A stretch of DNA of 64,000 bases from JACCXG01 sp963836735 (GCA_963836735.1 CAWIKP010000002.1:1-64000); one strand, 5' to 3'. Positions 1 through 8,804 are shown, counted from the first letter of the stretch. The notes: generated by a model not told the origin, from the letters alone. Program-made: numbers and translations.

Positions 1-80
1 ACCTCGGGGTCCCAGTCGAGCTGCTTCATCACAGCGTCGCGCACTCGAACATCAGCCTCGGTAAGCGTTGCAGTGGTCAC
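1..80 (-). CDS. BON-domain protein, N-terminal part (cut by window edge)
   Basis: The minus strand reads from a GTG at 80 preceded by TCAGGAGGGC, a strong ribosome site. The 27 visible residues start VTTATLTEADVRVRDAVMKQ and then LDWDPEV. This matches the first helix and strand of BON (OsmY-like) domains, where 'V..AV..QLDWDPEV' precedes the first beta strand, and closely resembles the three-BON protein at 12660-13310. BON proteins are envelope or cytoplasmic stress proteins thought to bind phospholipid or protein surfaces. The gene is divergent from hsp20 and has its own sigma-54-like element at 158-174. The rest lies outside the window, so the number of BON repeats is unknown. Confidence 0.7.
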   Translation of the reverse strand, partial: MTTATLTEADVRVRDAVMKQLDWDPE

Positions 81-157
81 GATGCCCTCCTGAACTGCGT
101 CTCTGGTGTCGTCGACATCGCGCTGTTCGCCACCGAGATCGCGAATACGGTCATGGG

Positions 158-174
158 GGCAAGCAACGTACCGT
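158..174 (-). promoter_or_regulatory. sigma-54 type promoter for the BON gene
   Basis: The minus strand reads CGGTACG-TTGC-TTGC, with GG and GC ten bases apart as sigma-54 promoters require. The predicted transcription start is near 147, about 65 bases before the GTG start at 80. Confidence 0.45.
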
Positions 175-241
175 CCGAGGATGAGCCGAGCGTCTATCGG
201 CCAGCAATCCCGCGTTGCCACGCGCGGACATGAGCAGTTCG

Positions 242-279
242 CCGGGGAAATCTCCTCACCTGCTGGGGGTTTTTCCAGA
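242..279. promoter_or_regulatory. Tandem operator pair between BON gene and hsp20
   Basis: Two imperfect dyads, CCGGGGAAATCTCCTCA (242-258) and TGCTGGGGGTTTTTCCAGA (261-279), have AT-rich centres about 20 bases apart. They belong to the repeated operator family described in the findings. They sit about 80-120 bases upstream of the hsp20 sigma-54 element and a similar distance from the divergent BON promoter. I see nothing else in the 353-base gap 81-433 apart from the two promoters. Confidence 0.45.
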
Positions 280-358
280 GGTTCGCTCCGTCTCGTGCGA
301 GGCGATGGCTAGAACTCCGTGTATCTGCTCAATCGGCTCGGAACTAGCGACCGTTTCT

Positions 359-374
359 CGGGCATGCTTGTTGC
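359..374 (+). promoter_or_regulatory. sigma-54 type promoter for hsp20
   Basis: CGGGCATG-CTTG-TTGC matches the -24/-12 consensus with ten bases between GG and GC. The predicted start is near 386, 48 bases before the hsp20 ATG. Confidence 0.55.
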
Positions 375-433
375 CCTTCGTCCCTCCTGCAGCACCAGTC
401 CGCGCCCGCGGCTGATGCCACAGAGGAGGGTCT

Positions 434-973
434 ATGTCCGAAAAGAAACAAGGCACGCTCGCCCCGACTCGCGGCAGCCGCGACCCGTTTGCGCTGCTGC
501 GGCAGATGACGTCCGAGCTCGATCGCGCGTTCGAAGACTGGCCGTCGTTTCGCTGGCCGTCCTTCGGCCAGTTCGCGACGCCCGAGTCCGCCGCCTGGTC
601 CCCGAAGATCGACGTCTTCGAGAGAGACAACCGCCTGGTCACACGAGTCGACCTGCCCGGCATGAAGAAGGAAGACGTGTCGGTCGAAGTGACGGATGGT
701 CACCTCGCGCTGTCCGGTGAACGAAAGCGCGAGAAGGAAGAGAAGAAGGACAACGTCTACCGAAGCGAGCGCGAGTACGGCAGCTTCTACCGTGCCGTGC
801 CGCTGCCGGAAGGCGTCAAGCTCGAAGACGTCAAGGCGACGTTCTCTGACGGCGTGCTCGAGGTCAGCGTGCCGTTGCCCGCACGGCCCGAGGCGAACGT
901 GAGAAAGGTCCAGATCGAGGAACCGAAGAGGCCGCCAAGAGCGCGGCGTGAGGGGGTGTGCTGTGAAGGTTAA
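434..973 (+). CDS. Hsp20 / alpha-crystallin small heat-shock protein
   Basis: This is an ATP-independent holdase that binds unfolding proteins in the cytoplasm. Residues about 50-155 form the alpha-crystallin domain: it opens with WSPKIDVFERDNRLVTRVDL, continues with 'PGMKKEDVSVEV' and 'LSGERK', and has the family signature 'ATFSDGVLEVSVPLP'. The ATG at 434 follows GAGGAGGG. The C-terminus reads out of frame: dropping to the next frame near 928-931 gives EEPK-AAKSAA and a TGA ending at 951, the usual short Hsp20 tail, instead of the 973 stop that runs into the CBS gene. One base is probably missing in an AAGAAG run. It is followed by the CBS protein, probably as an operon. Confidence 0.93.
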   Translation: MSEKKQGTLAPTRGSRDPFALLRQMTSELDRAFEDWPSFRWPSFGQFATPESAAWSPKIDVFERDNRLVTRVDLPGMKKEDVSVEVTDGHLALSGERKREKEEKKDNVYRSEREYGSFYRAVPLPEGVKLEDVKATFSDGVLEVSVPLPARPEANVRKVQIEEPKRPPRARREGVCCEG

Positions 974-1425
974 AGACATCATGACCGGCGAGCCGCGAAC
1001 CTGCTCGCTCGGCACCAACCTGGCGGCGGCCGCAGCGCTGATGCTCGACGGCGACTGCGGCATCTTGCCGGTGGTGGAAGATGGAAAGCTGGTCGGCGTC
1101 GTCACCGATCGCGACATGTACATTGCTCTGGCGACGCGCAACAAGCGCGCGTCGGAAATCACGGTCGGTGAGGTGGTGCAGGTGCCGGTCTACACCTGCG
1201 TCACGGATGACGATGTTCAGAGCAGCGTTGGAGACGATGAAGCGGCATCGCGTTCGGCGGCTGCCGGTCGAGGGGTTCGGCGGGACGGTAATGGGGATCA
1301 TCTCGATGAACGACATCGTGCTCGCAGCAGGTCCACGGAAGCCTGTGCGCGATGCAGAGGTTGTGAACACGCTGCAGGCCATCTGCGCCCATCATCATCC
1401 CTCGCCCCACATTGCCGCGGCCTGA
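963..1425 (+). CDS. CBS-pair protein (Hrp1-like), one frameshift
   Basis: A two-CBS (Bateman) module that usually binds adenine nucleotides and acts as an energy or stress sensor. The start is GTG 963 after AGGGGG. The first CBS begins VKVKDIMTGEPRTCSLGTNL and ends at 'VVEDGKLVGVVTDRDMYIAL'. The second continues 'VQVPVYTCVTDDDVQ' and then, one base out of frame near 1219, 'ALETMKRHRVRRLPVEG' and 'MGIISMNDIVLAA'. The last residues lie in the frame ending at 1425. It resembles the standalone CBS-pair protein at 21520 and mycobacterial Hrp1 (Rv2626c). The gene is directly downstream of hsp20 and likely shares its promoter. The frameshift is probably a sequence error because both halves are well conserved. 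Confidence 0.85.
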
Positions 1426-1447
1426 GCTGCCTCGAACCGCGTCCCAT

Positions 1448-1479
1448 GGTCACCGAACCGGCAGGTCGGATCGGTGACC
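1448..1479 (+). terminator. Hairpin after the hsp20-CBS unit
   Basis: GGTCACCGA (1448-1456) and TCGGTGACC (1471-1479) form a perfect nine-base stem with a 14-base loop, 20 bases after the CBS stop and between convergent genes. There is no clear T tract, so it is only a candidate terminator. Confidence 0.35.
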
Positions 1480-1633
1480 GCGTTTGACCTCACCTCAAGC
1501 ACAGCCGTAGTCCGTTAGCCGACGCAGAGTGTTCGATGCCGCCCGATGGCGTCCGTCTTGAGGAGGTTGGGCGTCAGCAGAATCGAGAAGTTCGGCCTTC
1601 GGACGACGTGATGAGACATTAGCTGGCGGACAG

Positions 1634-2672
1634 TCACGCGCCCGGCGTGATGACTGCGCGCCCTTGAATGTCTCCACGCTTGAGTCGCGCATAGACATCG
1701 TTGATGCGCTCGAGCGGCGCGCGTTCGATCGGTATCGGTCTGAGCTGCCCGCTTTCGGCGAGCGCGATGACCTCGCGCAGCTCCTTGATCGTGCCCCACA
1801 GTGTCGCCTCGAACTGCACTTCGAATCGAGTGTTCCCAGCACCTTCATGTGCGCAGTGCCGCCCGCGAGTCCGATTTGGCTGACCTTTGCCGAGTGATCG
1901 GGTCGCCCCGATGGCCAGCGTCAATGTCTCCTCGGTGCCGACGAAGTCAAAGCTTGCATTGACGCCCCGCCCGCTCGTGAAATCGCGGATCTTCGCCGCC
2001 ACGTCGTCGTCCCGTGCCGTTGAACGTGTGCGTCGCACCGAGCTCGTGCGCGAGCCGAAGCTTCTCGCTCGTGCACGTCCACGACGATGATCGGACAACC
2101 AGCGAGCAGCCTCAGGAGCTTGAGTCCGTATTGGCCCAACCCACCGAGCCCAATGACCAAGGCGTAATGATCCGGTTCAAGGAATGGCAAGGCCTTCTTG
2201 ATCGCCCGATACGGCGTCAGCGCGGCATCGGTCAGCGGTGCTGCCTCCGCTGTGGTGCAGCGTCGAAAGCTTGACCAGGTATCGCTCGTGCGGCACGAGG
2301 AGATACTCCGCATATCCGCCGTCGTGCATGGACAGACCAGCCCACTGCGGCGATGTCGCACAGCTGTTCGTGGCCGGTCACGCAGTAGTCGCACTGGCCA
2401 CAGCCCCAACCGCCGAAGACCGCGACGGCGTCTCCCTCGCGCACGGCGGTGACACCACTGCCGAGGGCCGCGACGACACCGGCGTTCTCATGACCGAGAA
2501 TCAGCGGCATTCGAGGAAGGATCTGAATGTCGCCGTCGATCACGTGGATATCGCTGTGACAGAACCCTGCGCCCTCGACGCGGACGAGGATCTGCCCGGG
2601 CCCCGGCGCGGGCGTCGGTACGTCTTCGACGACGAGTTGGTGTCCGTAATCGTGTAATCGCGCAGCTTTCAC
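1634..2672 (-). CDS. Zinc-dependent alcohol dehydrogenase (AdhP-like), several frameshifts
   Basis: A medium-chain dehydrogenase that interconverts alcohols and aldehydes with NAD(P). From GTG 2672 (preceded by GGGAGAAGG) the protein begins VKAARLHDYGHQLVVEDVP. It has the catalytic zinc region 'GAGFCHSDIHVIDGD' and 'GHENAGVV', the structural zinc cysteines 'GCGQCDYCVTGHEQLC', then in other frames 'RAIKKALPFLEPDHYALVIG' with the Rossmann 'GLGGLGQYGLKLLRLLAG', and the C-terminus 'ELREVIALAESGQLRPIPIE' to 'RAVITPGA'. At least three frameshifts (about 2330, 2070 and 1860) separate the pieces, yet all domains are present in order. It is divergent from groEL across an operator pair. Anaerobic fermentation or aldehyde handling under hypoxia is a reasonable role, but the substrate cannot be read from sequence. 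Confidence 0.85.
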
Positions 2673-2753
2673 GGCCCTTCTCCCGGTAACGACCGTCATA
2701 ATCGCTCTCGAGCCCCGTTCGATGAAGACCACGTGGCTCTCGCGAGAAGCAAT

Positions 2754-2768
2754 GCAGACCGGGTGCCG
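2754..2768 (-). promoter_or_regulatory. sigma-54 type promoter for the adh gene
   Basis: The minus strand reads CGGCACC-CGGT-CTGC, with GG and GC ten bases apart. It starts about 80 bases upstream of the GTG at 2672. Confidence 0.45.
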
Positions 2769-2849
2769 TTTGTCAGCTGGAGACCCTTCGCGGACGTCCT
2801 CAGCATGCGGCCCATCCCATCGTGGGAATTCAGCGCCGCCCCCTGAACC

Positions 2850-2885
2850 TGCGAGATTTTCAACAGGGTTGCGGAATCTTCAGCG
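2850..2885. promoter_or_regulatory. Tandem operator pair between adh and groEL
   Basis: TGCGAGATTTTCAACA (2850-2865) and TGCGGAATCTTCAGCG (2870-2885) are direct repeats exactly 20 bases apart. They lie in the 328-base divergent gap 2673-3000, with one sigma-54 element on each side, and nothing else is seen there. Confidence 0.55.
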
Positions 2886-2945
2886 GTCCCGTGCGTTCAA
2901 CTGCGGGCTTCGCCGCACGAAGGCCGTTTGTGCCGGCCACACTGG

Positions 2946-2961
2946 TGGCGTTGCGCTTGCA
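2946..2961 (+). promoter_or_regulatory. sigma-54 type promoter for groEL
   Basis: TGGCGTT-GCGC-TTGCA has the -24 TGGC and -12 TTGCA at correct spacing. It lies 40 bases before the ATG at 3001 and about 80 bases downstream of the operator pair. No CIRCE repeat is seen, so HrcA control is not indicated. Confidence 0.5.
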
Positions 2962-3000
2962 GCTTCAGCCGTCGATGTTCTTGTCACGTGAAGGTCCGTA

Positions 3001-4627
3001 ATGCCGCACAAGCATCTCCTCTTTCGATCGGAAGCCCGGGAAAAAGTGCTGCGCGGCGCCACCGCCATCGCCGACGCCGTGCGCGTGACGCTTGGCCCGC
3101 GATCCCGCTGCGTGCTCATCGAGAAGAAATGGGGCAAGCCGATCGTCTGCAACGACGGCGTCACGATCGCCAAAGAGTTTGCGTTGAAGGATCCCGAGGA
3201 GAACCTCGGCGCGCAGATGCTGCGCGGCGCGGCCGAGCGGACCGGTGATGCCGTCGGCGACGGCACGACGACGTCGACGATTCTGGCCCACGCCATCGTC
3301 GCGGACGGCGTGCGAAACATCGCCGCCGGGGCGAGCGCCATCGATCTGAAGCGCGGACTCGACCGCGCAGCCCGCGTCGCCATCGATGCACTGCGCGCGC
3401 AGTCACGTCCCGTGCAGAGTCAGCGTGAGAAGGAGCAGGTCGCGACGGTCTCCGCCCACAACGACGCGGTGATCGGCGGGCTGGTGGCGAACGCGATCGA
3501 GAAGGTCGGCGCCGAGGGCGTCGTGACCGTCGAGGAGGCCAAGGGCACCGAGACGACGATGGACGTGGTCGAAGGGCTGCAGTTCGACCGCGGCTATCTC
3601 TCGCCGTATTTCGTCACCGATCCCGAGAAGATGGAAGCCGTGCTCGAAGAGCCGCTGATTCTGCTCTACGAAGGGAAGATCAACAACATCAAGGACTTCC
3701 TTCCGGTCCTCGAGCAGGTCGCCAAGCGCGGATCGCCGCTGCTCGTGGTCGCCGAAGACGTCGAAGGCGAAGCGCTCGCGACGCTGGTCGTGAACCGGCT
3801 GCGCGGCGTGTTTGCCAATGTCGCCGTCAAGTCGCCCGGCTTCGGCGATCGCCGCAAAGCCATGCTGCAGGACATCGCCATCGTCACCGGCGGGCAGCTC
3901 ATCGCGCAGGAGCTCGGCATCCGTCTCGAGAACGTCACGCTCGAACACTTCGGGCGCGCCGCGCGAGTGGTCGTCGATCGAGAGCACACGACGATCGTCG
4001 GCGGCAAGGGCGACAAGACGGCGATCGAGGGGCGCTGCCAGGAGCTTCGCAAGCAGATCGAGGACACCACGTCCGACTACGACCGCGAGAAGCTCGAGGA
4101 GCGTCTCGCCAAGCTGCGCGGCGGCGTGGCGGTGATTCGCGTCGGCGCCCCTTCCGAGGCGGAGATGAAGAGCCGGCACGAGGCGTTCGACGACGCGATT
4201 CACGCGACACGTGCCGCGGTGGCCGAGGGCATCGTGCCCGGTGCCGGACTGGCGCTGCTGCGCGCGATTCCCGCAGTGGAGGCGGAGGCGGCCGCATCTC
4301 GACGGCGACGAGCGAGCGGGCGCGCAGATCCTTCGCCGCGCGCTCGAGACCCCGGCGCGGCAGATTGCCGAGAACTCGGGCGCCGACGGCGGCGTGGTCG
4401 TGGACAGGATGCGCACCGGCAGCGGCAACTTCGGCTTCGACGCGGCTGCCGGGAAGTACGTGGACCTGATCGAGGCCGGCATCATCGATCCGACGAAGGT
4501 CGTGCGGCTGGCGCTCGAGAACGCCGTGTCGGTGGCCGGCGTGCTGCTGCTGACCGAAGCCACGATGACCGAAGTGCCCGAGACGAAATCGGACAGGGAG
4601 CCGGTCGGTGCGGACGGCGGCCTGTGA
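3001..4627 (+). CDS. groL: Chaperonin GroEL (Hsp60), one frameshift
   Basis: The 60-kDa subunit of the ring chaperonin that folds cytoplasmic proteins with ATP. Conserved marks are 'VRVTLGPRSRCVLIEKKWG', the ATPase motif 'GDGTTTSTILA', 'FDRGYLSPYFVTDPEKM', 'LLVVAEDVEGEALATLVVN', 'KSPGFGDRRKAMLQDIA' and 'VAEGIVPGAGLALLRA'. Near 4294 one extra base shifts the frame; the correct continuation 'HLDGDERAGAQILRRALETP' to 'EATMTEVPE' runs to the TGA at 4627. The length is near the usual 540 residues. The tail ends GADGGL and lacks the GGM repeats, and no groES lies beside it. This suggests a specialised second copy rather than the housekeeping groESL operon. It is preceded by operator and sigma-54 sites. 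Confidence 0.93.
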
Positions 4628-4680
4628 CCCCGCTCACACGCGCACGGTCTGACGCCGGCAGTTCGCGCAACCGCCGGGAA

Positions 4681-4950
4681 CTAGCTGGATTCGGGCGCTT
4701 CGAAGCCTTCCGCGATTCGCGACAGTCGCCACGACGATGTTCTTGACGACTCGTTGCAGAGCATCGATGTGACGCGACGATGCCTTCGGCTTCGAACTTT
4801 GTCGTGAAGCCATGGAACGGTGCCCGTCAGGGTCGCCGTGCGTTGATCGAGCATGGACAGCACGTCCTGCGGAACTCTGCGATGATCGTTGAGCGCCTTC
4901 CTGGCTGCCACGAAGACGTCCGGGTTTAAACGACGATGTCTGCTCGTCAT
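4681..4950 (-). pseudogene. BON-like protein, frame broken
   Basis: From ATG 4950 (preceded by AGGAGC) the minus strand reads 'DVFVAARKALNDHRRVPQDV' and 'DQRTATLTGTVPWLHDK', which fits a BON domain with its 'v.LtG.V' strand. The next expected part appears in other frames: 'FEAEGIVAS' and then 'HIDALQRVVKNIVVATVA', the usual helix and last strand. At least two indels lie within 60 bases. It may be a real BON gene damaged by sequence errors or a decayed copy. The exact end is uncertain. It follows the truncated USP at 5037-5339 on the same strand and may share its transcript. Confidence 0.5.
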
Positions 4951-5036
4951 TGCCTGCTCCTGCCTGTGAGCTGCCTGTTGTGAAACAACTCGCAATCGTC
5001 CTAAGTGGCCGTTCAAGTCAGCACGACCATCGGCGC

Positions 5037-5339
5037 TCAGCCACGCCGCAGCGTCAGCACCGGGCCCGACGCTTCCCGCACCACGTGCTGTGTCGTCGAG
5101 CCAAAGAACAAGAGGTCGGCCGCGCCACGCCCCTGCACGCCCATGACGATCAGATCAATCTGCCGCTCTGCGGCGATCCGCAGCACTTCGCGCCAGGGCT
5201 TTCCATGGACCACCAATGACTCCACGCTGCAGAACTCGGGCGCGGTTGCGACTGCCTCTTGAAGACGCCGGCGGAGCGCTTCCTCACGCTGCCTCACGAA
5301 ACTGCCGATCCCAGGAGTACCTGCCCGAAAATCCCGCAT
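5037..5339 (-). pseudogene. Universal stress protein, C-terminal half only
   Basis: The readable protein covers only the second half of a USP domain: 'GKPWREVLRIAAERQIDLIV' followed by 'MGVQGRGAADLLFFGSTTQH' and 'VVREASGPVLTLRRG'. This contains the ATP-binding type signature G-x2-G-x9-G(S/T). The N-terminal strand and Walker-like region that other USPs in this window have (for example 'FKRIVCGIDFS' at 31190) is absent in all three frames upstream. Its first codons overlap an operator pair (5322-5359). The closest relative here is the second domain of the tandem USP at 30703-31616. It looks like a deletion product, or the N-terminal part was lost in assembly. Confidence 0.65.
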
Positions 5340-5359
5340 CTGGGGAATATTTCGTGGCG
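5322..5359. promoter_or_regulatory. Tandem operator pair
   Basis: TGCCCGAAAATCCCGCA (5322-5338) and TGGGGAATATTTCGTGGCG (5341-5359) have centres 20 bases apart. On the plus side a sigma-54 element follows at 5400; on the minus side lies the truncated USP. Confidence 0.5.
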
Positions 5360-5399
5360 CGTCTTGCGCCGGATCCTGCGGTCCCGAAGCCGAATGCCG

Positions 5400-5415
5400 T
5401 GGCCGGTCACTTGCT
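5400..5415 (+). promoter_or_regulatory. Orphan sigma-54 type promoter
   Basis: TGGCCGG-TCAC-TTGCT is one of the best -24/-12 matches in the window. A GGAGGAG ribosome site (5424-5430) and ATG (5434) follow, but the frame stops after five codons (MGTRA) and no recognisable gene exists before the convergent adh end at 5553. The promoter probably once served a gene now lost, or a small RNA. Confidence 0.4.
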
Positions 5416-5552
5416 CGATTGCCGGAGGAGCTAATGGGTACAAGAGCGTGACCTACTGCGCGTCGCGGCTGCCTCGAGCCTGCTCGCCGGAGCCCTGTGC
5501 TGACGAACCGCGGGATGATCGCAGATTCGCTCCAACCGTCTACAGACGACCG

Positions 5553-6539
5553 CTACGGAACGAGGACAGCGGCACCGGAGAGACAGCCGGAACGCAGGTC
5601 GGACAGCGCGCGGTTCGCCTCCGTCAGCGGGTACGCCTGGACGTGCGTGCTCAACGGGATCTCGGCGGCGACCGCGAGGAACTCGCGCGCATCCTGGCGC
5701 GTCAGATTGGCGACCGAACGGATCGCACGTTCTTCCCACAGGAGCCGATATGGAAAGGACGGTATGTCGCTCATGTGGATGCCGGCGCACACGACCACCC
5801 CTCCGGGCACGACGCGCGACAGCGCCTCGGGCACGAGGGGACCCACCGGAGCGAAGATGATTGCACTGTCCAGCGGGCGAGGCGGCGGTTCGTTCGAGAA
5901 TCCCGCCCACGTGGCTCCGATCTCTCTCGAAAACTTCAAGGCCCGATGGTCGCCTGGGGCCGCAAATGCGAACACGTCGCGGCCCTGGTGCAGCGCGACC
6001 TGGGCGATGATGTGCGCCGCCGCGCCGAATCCATAGATGCCCAGCCTCGCGCCCGGCCCCGCCATCCGATAGGCGCGGTAACCGATCAGGCCGGCACACA
6101 GGAGCGGCGCGACATGAACATCGTCGTATTGGCTGGGAGCGGAACGCAAAAGCCGGCATCGGCTACAGCGAATTCGGCGTACCCGCCATTGAGCTGATAG
6201 CCGGTGTAGCGCGCGTTCGGGCAGAGATTCTCACGGTCGGCGCGGCAGAAGTCACATGCGCCGCAGGCCCAACCGAGCCACGGAATGCCGATGCGCGTTC
6301 CCGGCGCGAGGGTGGTCACCTCGCGACCGACCGCCTCGATTCGGCCGACGATCTCATGACCCGGAACAACGGGGATCGTGGGATTCGGAAGCTCGCCATC
6401 GATCACGTGAAGGTCGGTGCGGCACACGCCGCACGCCAGGACCTTCACGAGCACACTCGGTTGGCCCGGGTACGGGTTTATCGGTCTCGACCGAGTCGAC
6501 GTGGCCGAGACCAAATCGGGTCAGCGTCATGGCTTTCAT
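5553..6539 (-). CDS. Zinc-dependent alcohol dehydrogenase (AdhA-like), frameshifted
   Basis: A second medium-chain dehydrogenase. ATG 6539 begins MKAMTLTRFGLGHVDSVETD. After a frameshift near 6470 come 'VLVKVLACGVCRTDLHVIDG' and 'GHEIVGRIEAVG' (catalytic zinc Cys and His) and the four-cysteine zinc loop 'GACDFCRADRENLC'. After another near 6130 comes the cofactor domain 'GARLGIYGFGAAAHIIAQVA' and the end 'LRSGCLSGAAVLVP'. The sequence fits the AdhA subfamily ('lipid or propanol-preferring') better than the AdhP-like one at 1634. It is divergent from the phosphoribosyltransferase operon across an operator pair. Total length of about 328 residues is normal. Confidence 0.85.
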
Positions 6540-6608
6540 CGGATCCTCTGGAGAATCGCTCGGCTGTCAGCATCCAGCACGACCGGGCTCATGTCCTCAG
6601 TCCACGAA

Positions 6609-6623
6609 GCAAGCGAACCGCCG
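6609..6623 (-). promoter_or_regulatory. sigma-54 type promoter for second adh
   Basis: The minus strand reads CGGCGGT-TCGC-TTGC with ten bases between GG and GC. The predicted start is near 6597, about 58 bases before ATG 6539. Confidence 0.45.
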
Positions 6624-6672
6624 TCTTCGACGTCACCGCCACCAATGATCGCAGCAGCCGGCCAGAGAGCTG

Positions 6673-6710
6673 TGGCGAGAAAACACCCACTCGCTGCGGG
6701 CTTTTCCGCA
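6673..6710. promoter_or_regulatory. Tandem operator pair between adh and phosphoribosyltransferase operon
   Basis: The second site, TGCGGGCTTTTCCGCA (6695-6710), is a near-perfect dyad and the best example of the family. The first, GGCGAGAAAACACCCA (6674-6689), lies about 21 bases upstream. Both divergent genes have sigma-54 elements. Confidence 0.55.
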
Positions 6711-6751
6711 TCTCACCAGCGTGGCGGCGCGATGTTCGGAACGGCGCGTCA

Positions 6752-6767
6752 AGGCACTGTGATTGCA
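6752..6767 (+). promoter_or_regulatory. sigma-54 type promoter for the PRTase operon
   Basis: AGGCACT-GTGA-TTGCA is an almost ideal -24/-12 element. The predicted start, near 6778, is only about three bases before the ATG at 6781, so the transcript may be nearly leaderless or the true start codon may be further in. Confidence 0.6.
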
Positions 6768-6780
6768 CCGTTGGACAGAC

Positions 6781-7473
6781 ATGGCTACTCCATGGCGATC
6801 CGCGGAGCCTTTACGGTTTGCCGATCGACGACACGCCGGAGCAGTCCTCGCGCGTCAGCTGCAACACTTCGCCGACAGACACGACCTGGTGGTGCTGGCC
6901 CTTCCCCGGGGCGGCGTACCGGTCGCTTTCGAAGTCGCGCGGGCGCTTGGGGCTCCGATGGACGTGTTCGTGGTCCGCAAGCTTGGAATGCCTGGACATC
7001 CGGAACTGGCCATGGGAGCGATCGCCAGTGGCGGCGTACGCGTGATGAACGAGGACGTCTTCGGCTGGTACCGGCCATCGGCGGCGGCCATCGAGGCGGT
7101 GATCCGAGCAGAGCACGCAGAGCTGGAGCGTCGAGAGCGCGCGTATCGCGATGGTCGGCCGCCTTTACCGATCGAAGGGCGCACCGTCATTCTGGTCGAC
7201 GACGGCCTGGCCACCGGATCGACGATGCGAGCGGCGGTGCTCGCGATTCGCCGGCTTCGGCCGGCCCGTGTTGTCGTGGCGGTGCCGGTTGGAGCTCGGG
7301 AGACGTGCGAGGCGCTTCGCGCGATTGCCGACGAAGTGGTGTGCGCGCTGATGCCGGAGCCATTCTCCGCAGTCGGCCTCTGGTACATCGACTTTTCTCA
7401 GACAACCGATGACGAAGTGCGCCACCTGCTGTCGACACAAGGTGCGGATGCCACCCGCAAGCGGAGCGCGTGA
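6781..7473 (+). CDS. Phosphoribosyltransferase family protein
   Basis: A type I PRTase fold protein of about 230 residues. The hallmark PRPP loop is 'VILVDDGLATGSTMRAAVLA' (residues about 136-155), and 'LPRGGVPVAFEVARALGAPM' is the usual upstream loop. This subgroup has no proven substrate; in mycobacteria it occurs fused to erythromycin-esterase (Rv2030c) or dienelactone-hydrolase (Rv0571c) domains in the DosR regulon. Here the next two genes are exactly those two families, separate but overlapping. The TGA at 7471-7473 shares its A with the next ATG, so translation is coupled. The gene is intact. ATG 6781 lacks a clear ribosome site. Confidence 0.88.
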   Translation: MATPWRSAEPLRFADRRHAGAVLARQLQHFADRHDLVVLALPRGGVPVAFEVARALGAPMDVFVVRKLGMPGHPELAMGAIASGGVRVMNEDVFGWYRPSAAAIEAVIRAEHAELERRERAYRDGRPPLPIEGRTVILVDDGLATGSTMRAAVLAIRRLRPARVVVAVPVGARETCEALRAIADEVVCALMPEPFSAVGLWYIDFSQTTDDEVRHLLSTQGADATRKRSA

Positions 7474-8804
7474 TGCACGACACCGCGGTCATCGACACGG
7501 TACGGCGCCACGCCGTTCCGGTGGACCTTGAATCAGCCGCACAGCGACTGCTCGAGGCGATCGATCCGGATGTCTCGTTGGTGCTGATTGGCGAAGCCAC
7601 GCATGGAACGCTGGAGTTCTATCGGATTCGCGCCGACCTCACGCGCGCCCTGATCCGGCAACGCGGATTCAACGTGGTCGCGGTCGAGGCCGACTGGCCC
7701 GATGCCTACCGCGCCAACCAATGGGTCCGGCTATTCGGGACCGACAGCACCGCTGAGGAGGCGCTCGCTGATTTCACCCGATTTCCGCGGTGGATGTGGA
7801 GGAACCGTGAGGTCGTGAGGTTCCTTCGCTGGCTGCGTTCCGAGAATGCGGAGCGGCGTCCGGATGCGCGCGCGGGATTCTACGGCCTGGATTTGTACAG
7901 CCTCCATCGTTCGATGGCACGTGTCATCGAGTACCTCGACAAGGTCGATCCGCAATGCCGCGAAGAGGGCTCGTCAAGGCTACGCCTGCTTCGATGCCTT
8001 CGGCGAGGACGTGCAGCGGTACGGCTACACCGCCAGTCTGAACATCGAACGCTCGTGCGAAGACGAGGTCGTGGAGCAGCTCGTCGATCTGCGACGGCGG
8101 GCGGCAGAGTACGCGAAGCGCGACGGACGCATCGCCGCCGACGAGTACTTCGTCGCCGAACAGAACGCGCGGGTCGTCCGCGACGCGGAAACCTACTACC
8201 GCGCGATGTTCCGAGGCGGCGCGGAATCCTGGAACGTCCGCGACCGGCACATGATGACGACTCTGGAAGGTCTGCTCGACCATGCTAGGCCGCTCCCATC
8301 GAACTCCACGCGCCGTCGTCTGGGCGCACAACTCACACCTCGGCGATGCGCGCGCCACGAGCATGGCCGACATCGGTGAACTGAATCTCGGCCAACTCGT
8401 CCGCGAGCGCTTTGGATCTGATTGCTGCTCGATCGGCATGACCACCCACGAGGGCGAAGTGACGGCCGCGCATGAGTGGGACGAACCCGCTGCCTTGCGT
8501 ACCGTTCGGCCCTCGCTCCCCGGTAGCTACGAGCGTCTCTTTCATGACGTCGGCCTGCCGGCCTTCGTCGTGCCGGCTTTCGTCGCCGGCGGTGGCTTCG
8601 GTGCTGGCCGGACCGCGTCTGGAGCGTGCCATTGGCGTGATCTATCGACCGGAGACGGAGCGGGCGAGCCACTATTTTGCGGCGCGGCTGCCGCAGCAGT
8701 TCGATCTCGTCGTGCATGTGGATCGCACGCGCGCCGTGGAGCCACTCGAACGATGGGGTCGCCATGAAGTCGACTTGCCGGAGACCTACCCGACGGGTGT
8801 GTGA
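7473..8804 (+). CDS. Erythromycin esterase family protein, frameshifted
   Basis: An EreA/B-like fold protein. ATG 7473 gives MHDTAVIDTVRRHAVPVDLE, then the family active-site region 'LIGEATHGTLEFYRIRADLT' and 'VAVEADWPDAYRANQWVR' with the conserved Glu and His. Later pieces in other frames are 'GYACFDAFGEDVQRYGYTAS', 'VVWAHNSHLGDARATSMAD' (conserved His) and 'VIYRPETERASHYFAARLP'. Frameshifts lie near 7970, 8290 and 8610. Most family members do not confer macrolide resistance; in Mycobacterium the domain is part of the dormancy protein Rv2030c. Role unknown; hydrolase activity is only inferred. It overlaps the following gene by the GTGA at 8801-8804. Confidence 0.85.

Noticed and set aside
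2850..3000. HrcA/CIRCE element upstream of groEL
   Set aside because: No TTAGCACTC-N9-GAGTGCTAA-like repeat is present; only the operator pair and the sigma-54 element.
7473..8804. Macrolide resistance gene
   Set aside because: Erythromycin-esterase family membership alone does not show resistance; the operon context matches the stress-linked mycobacterial relatives instead.
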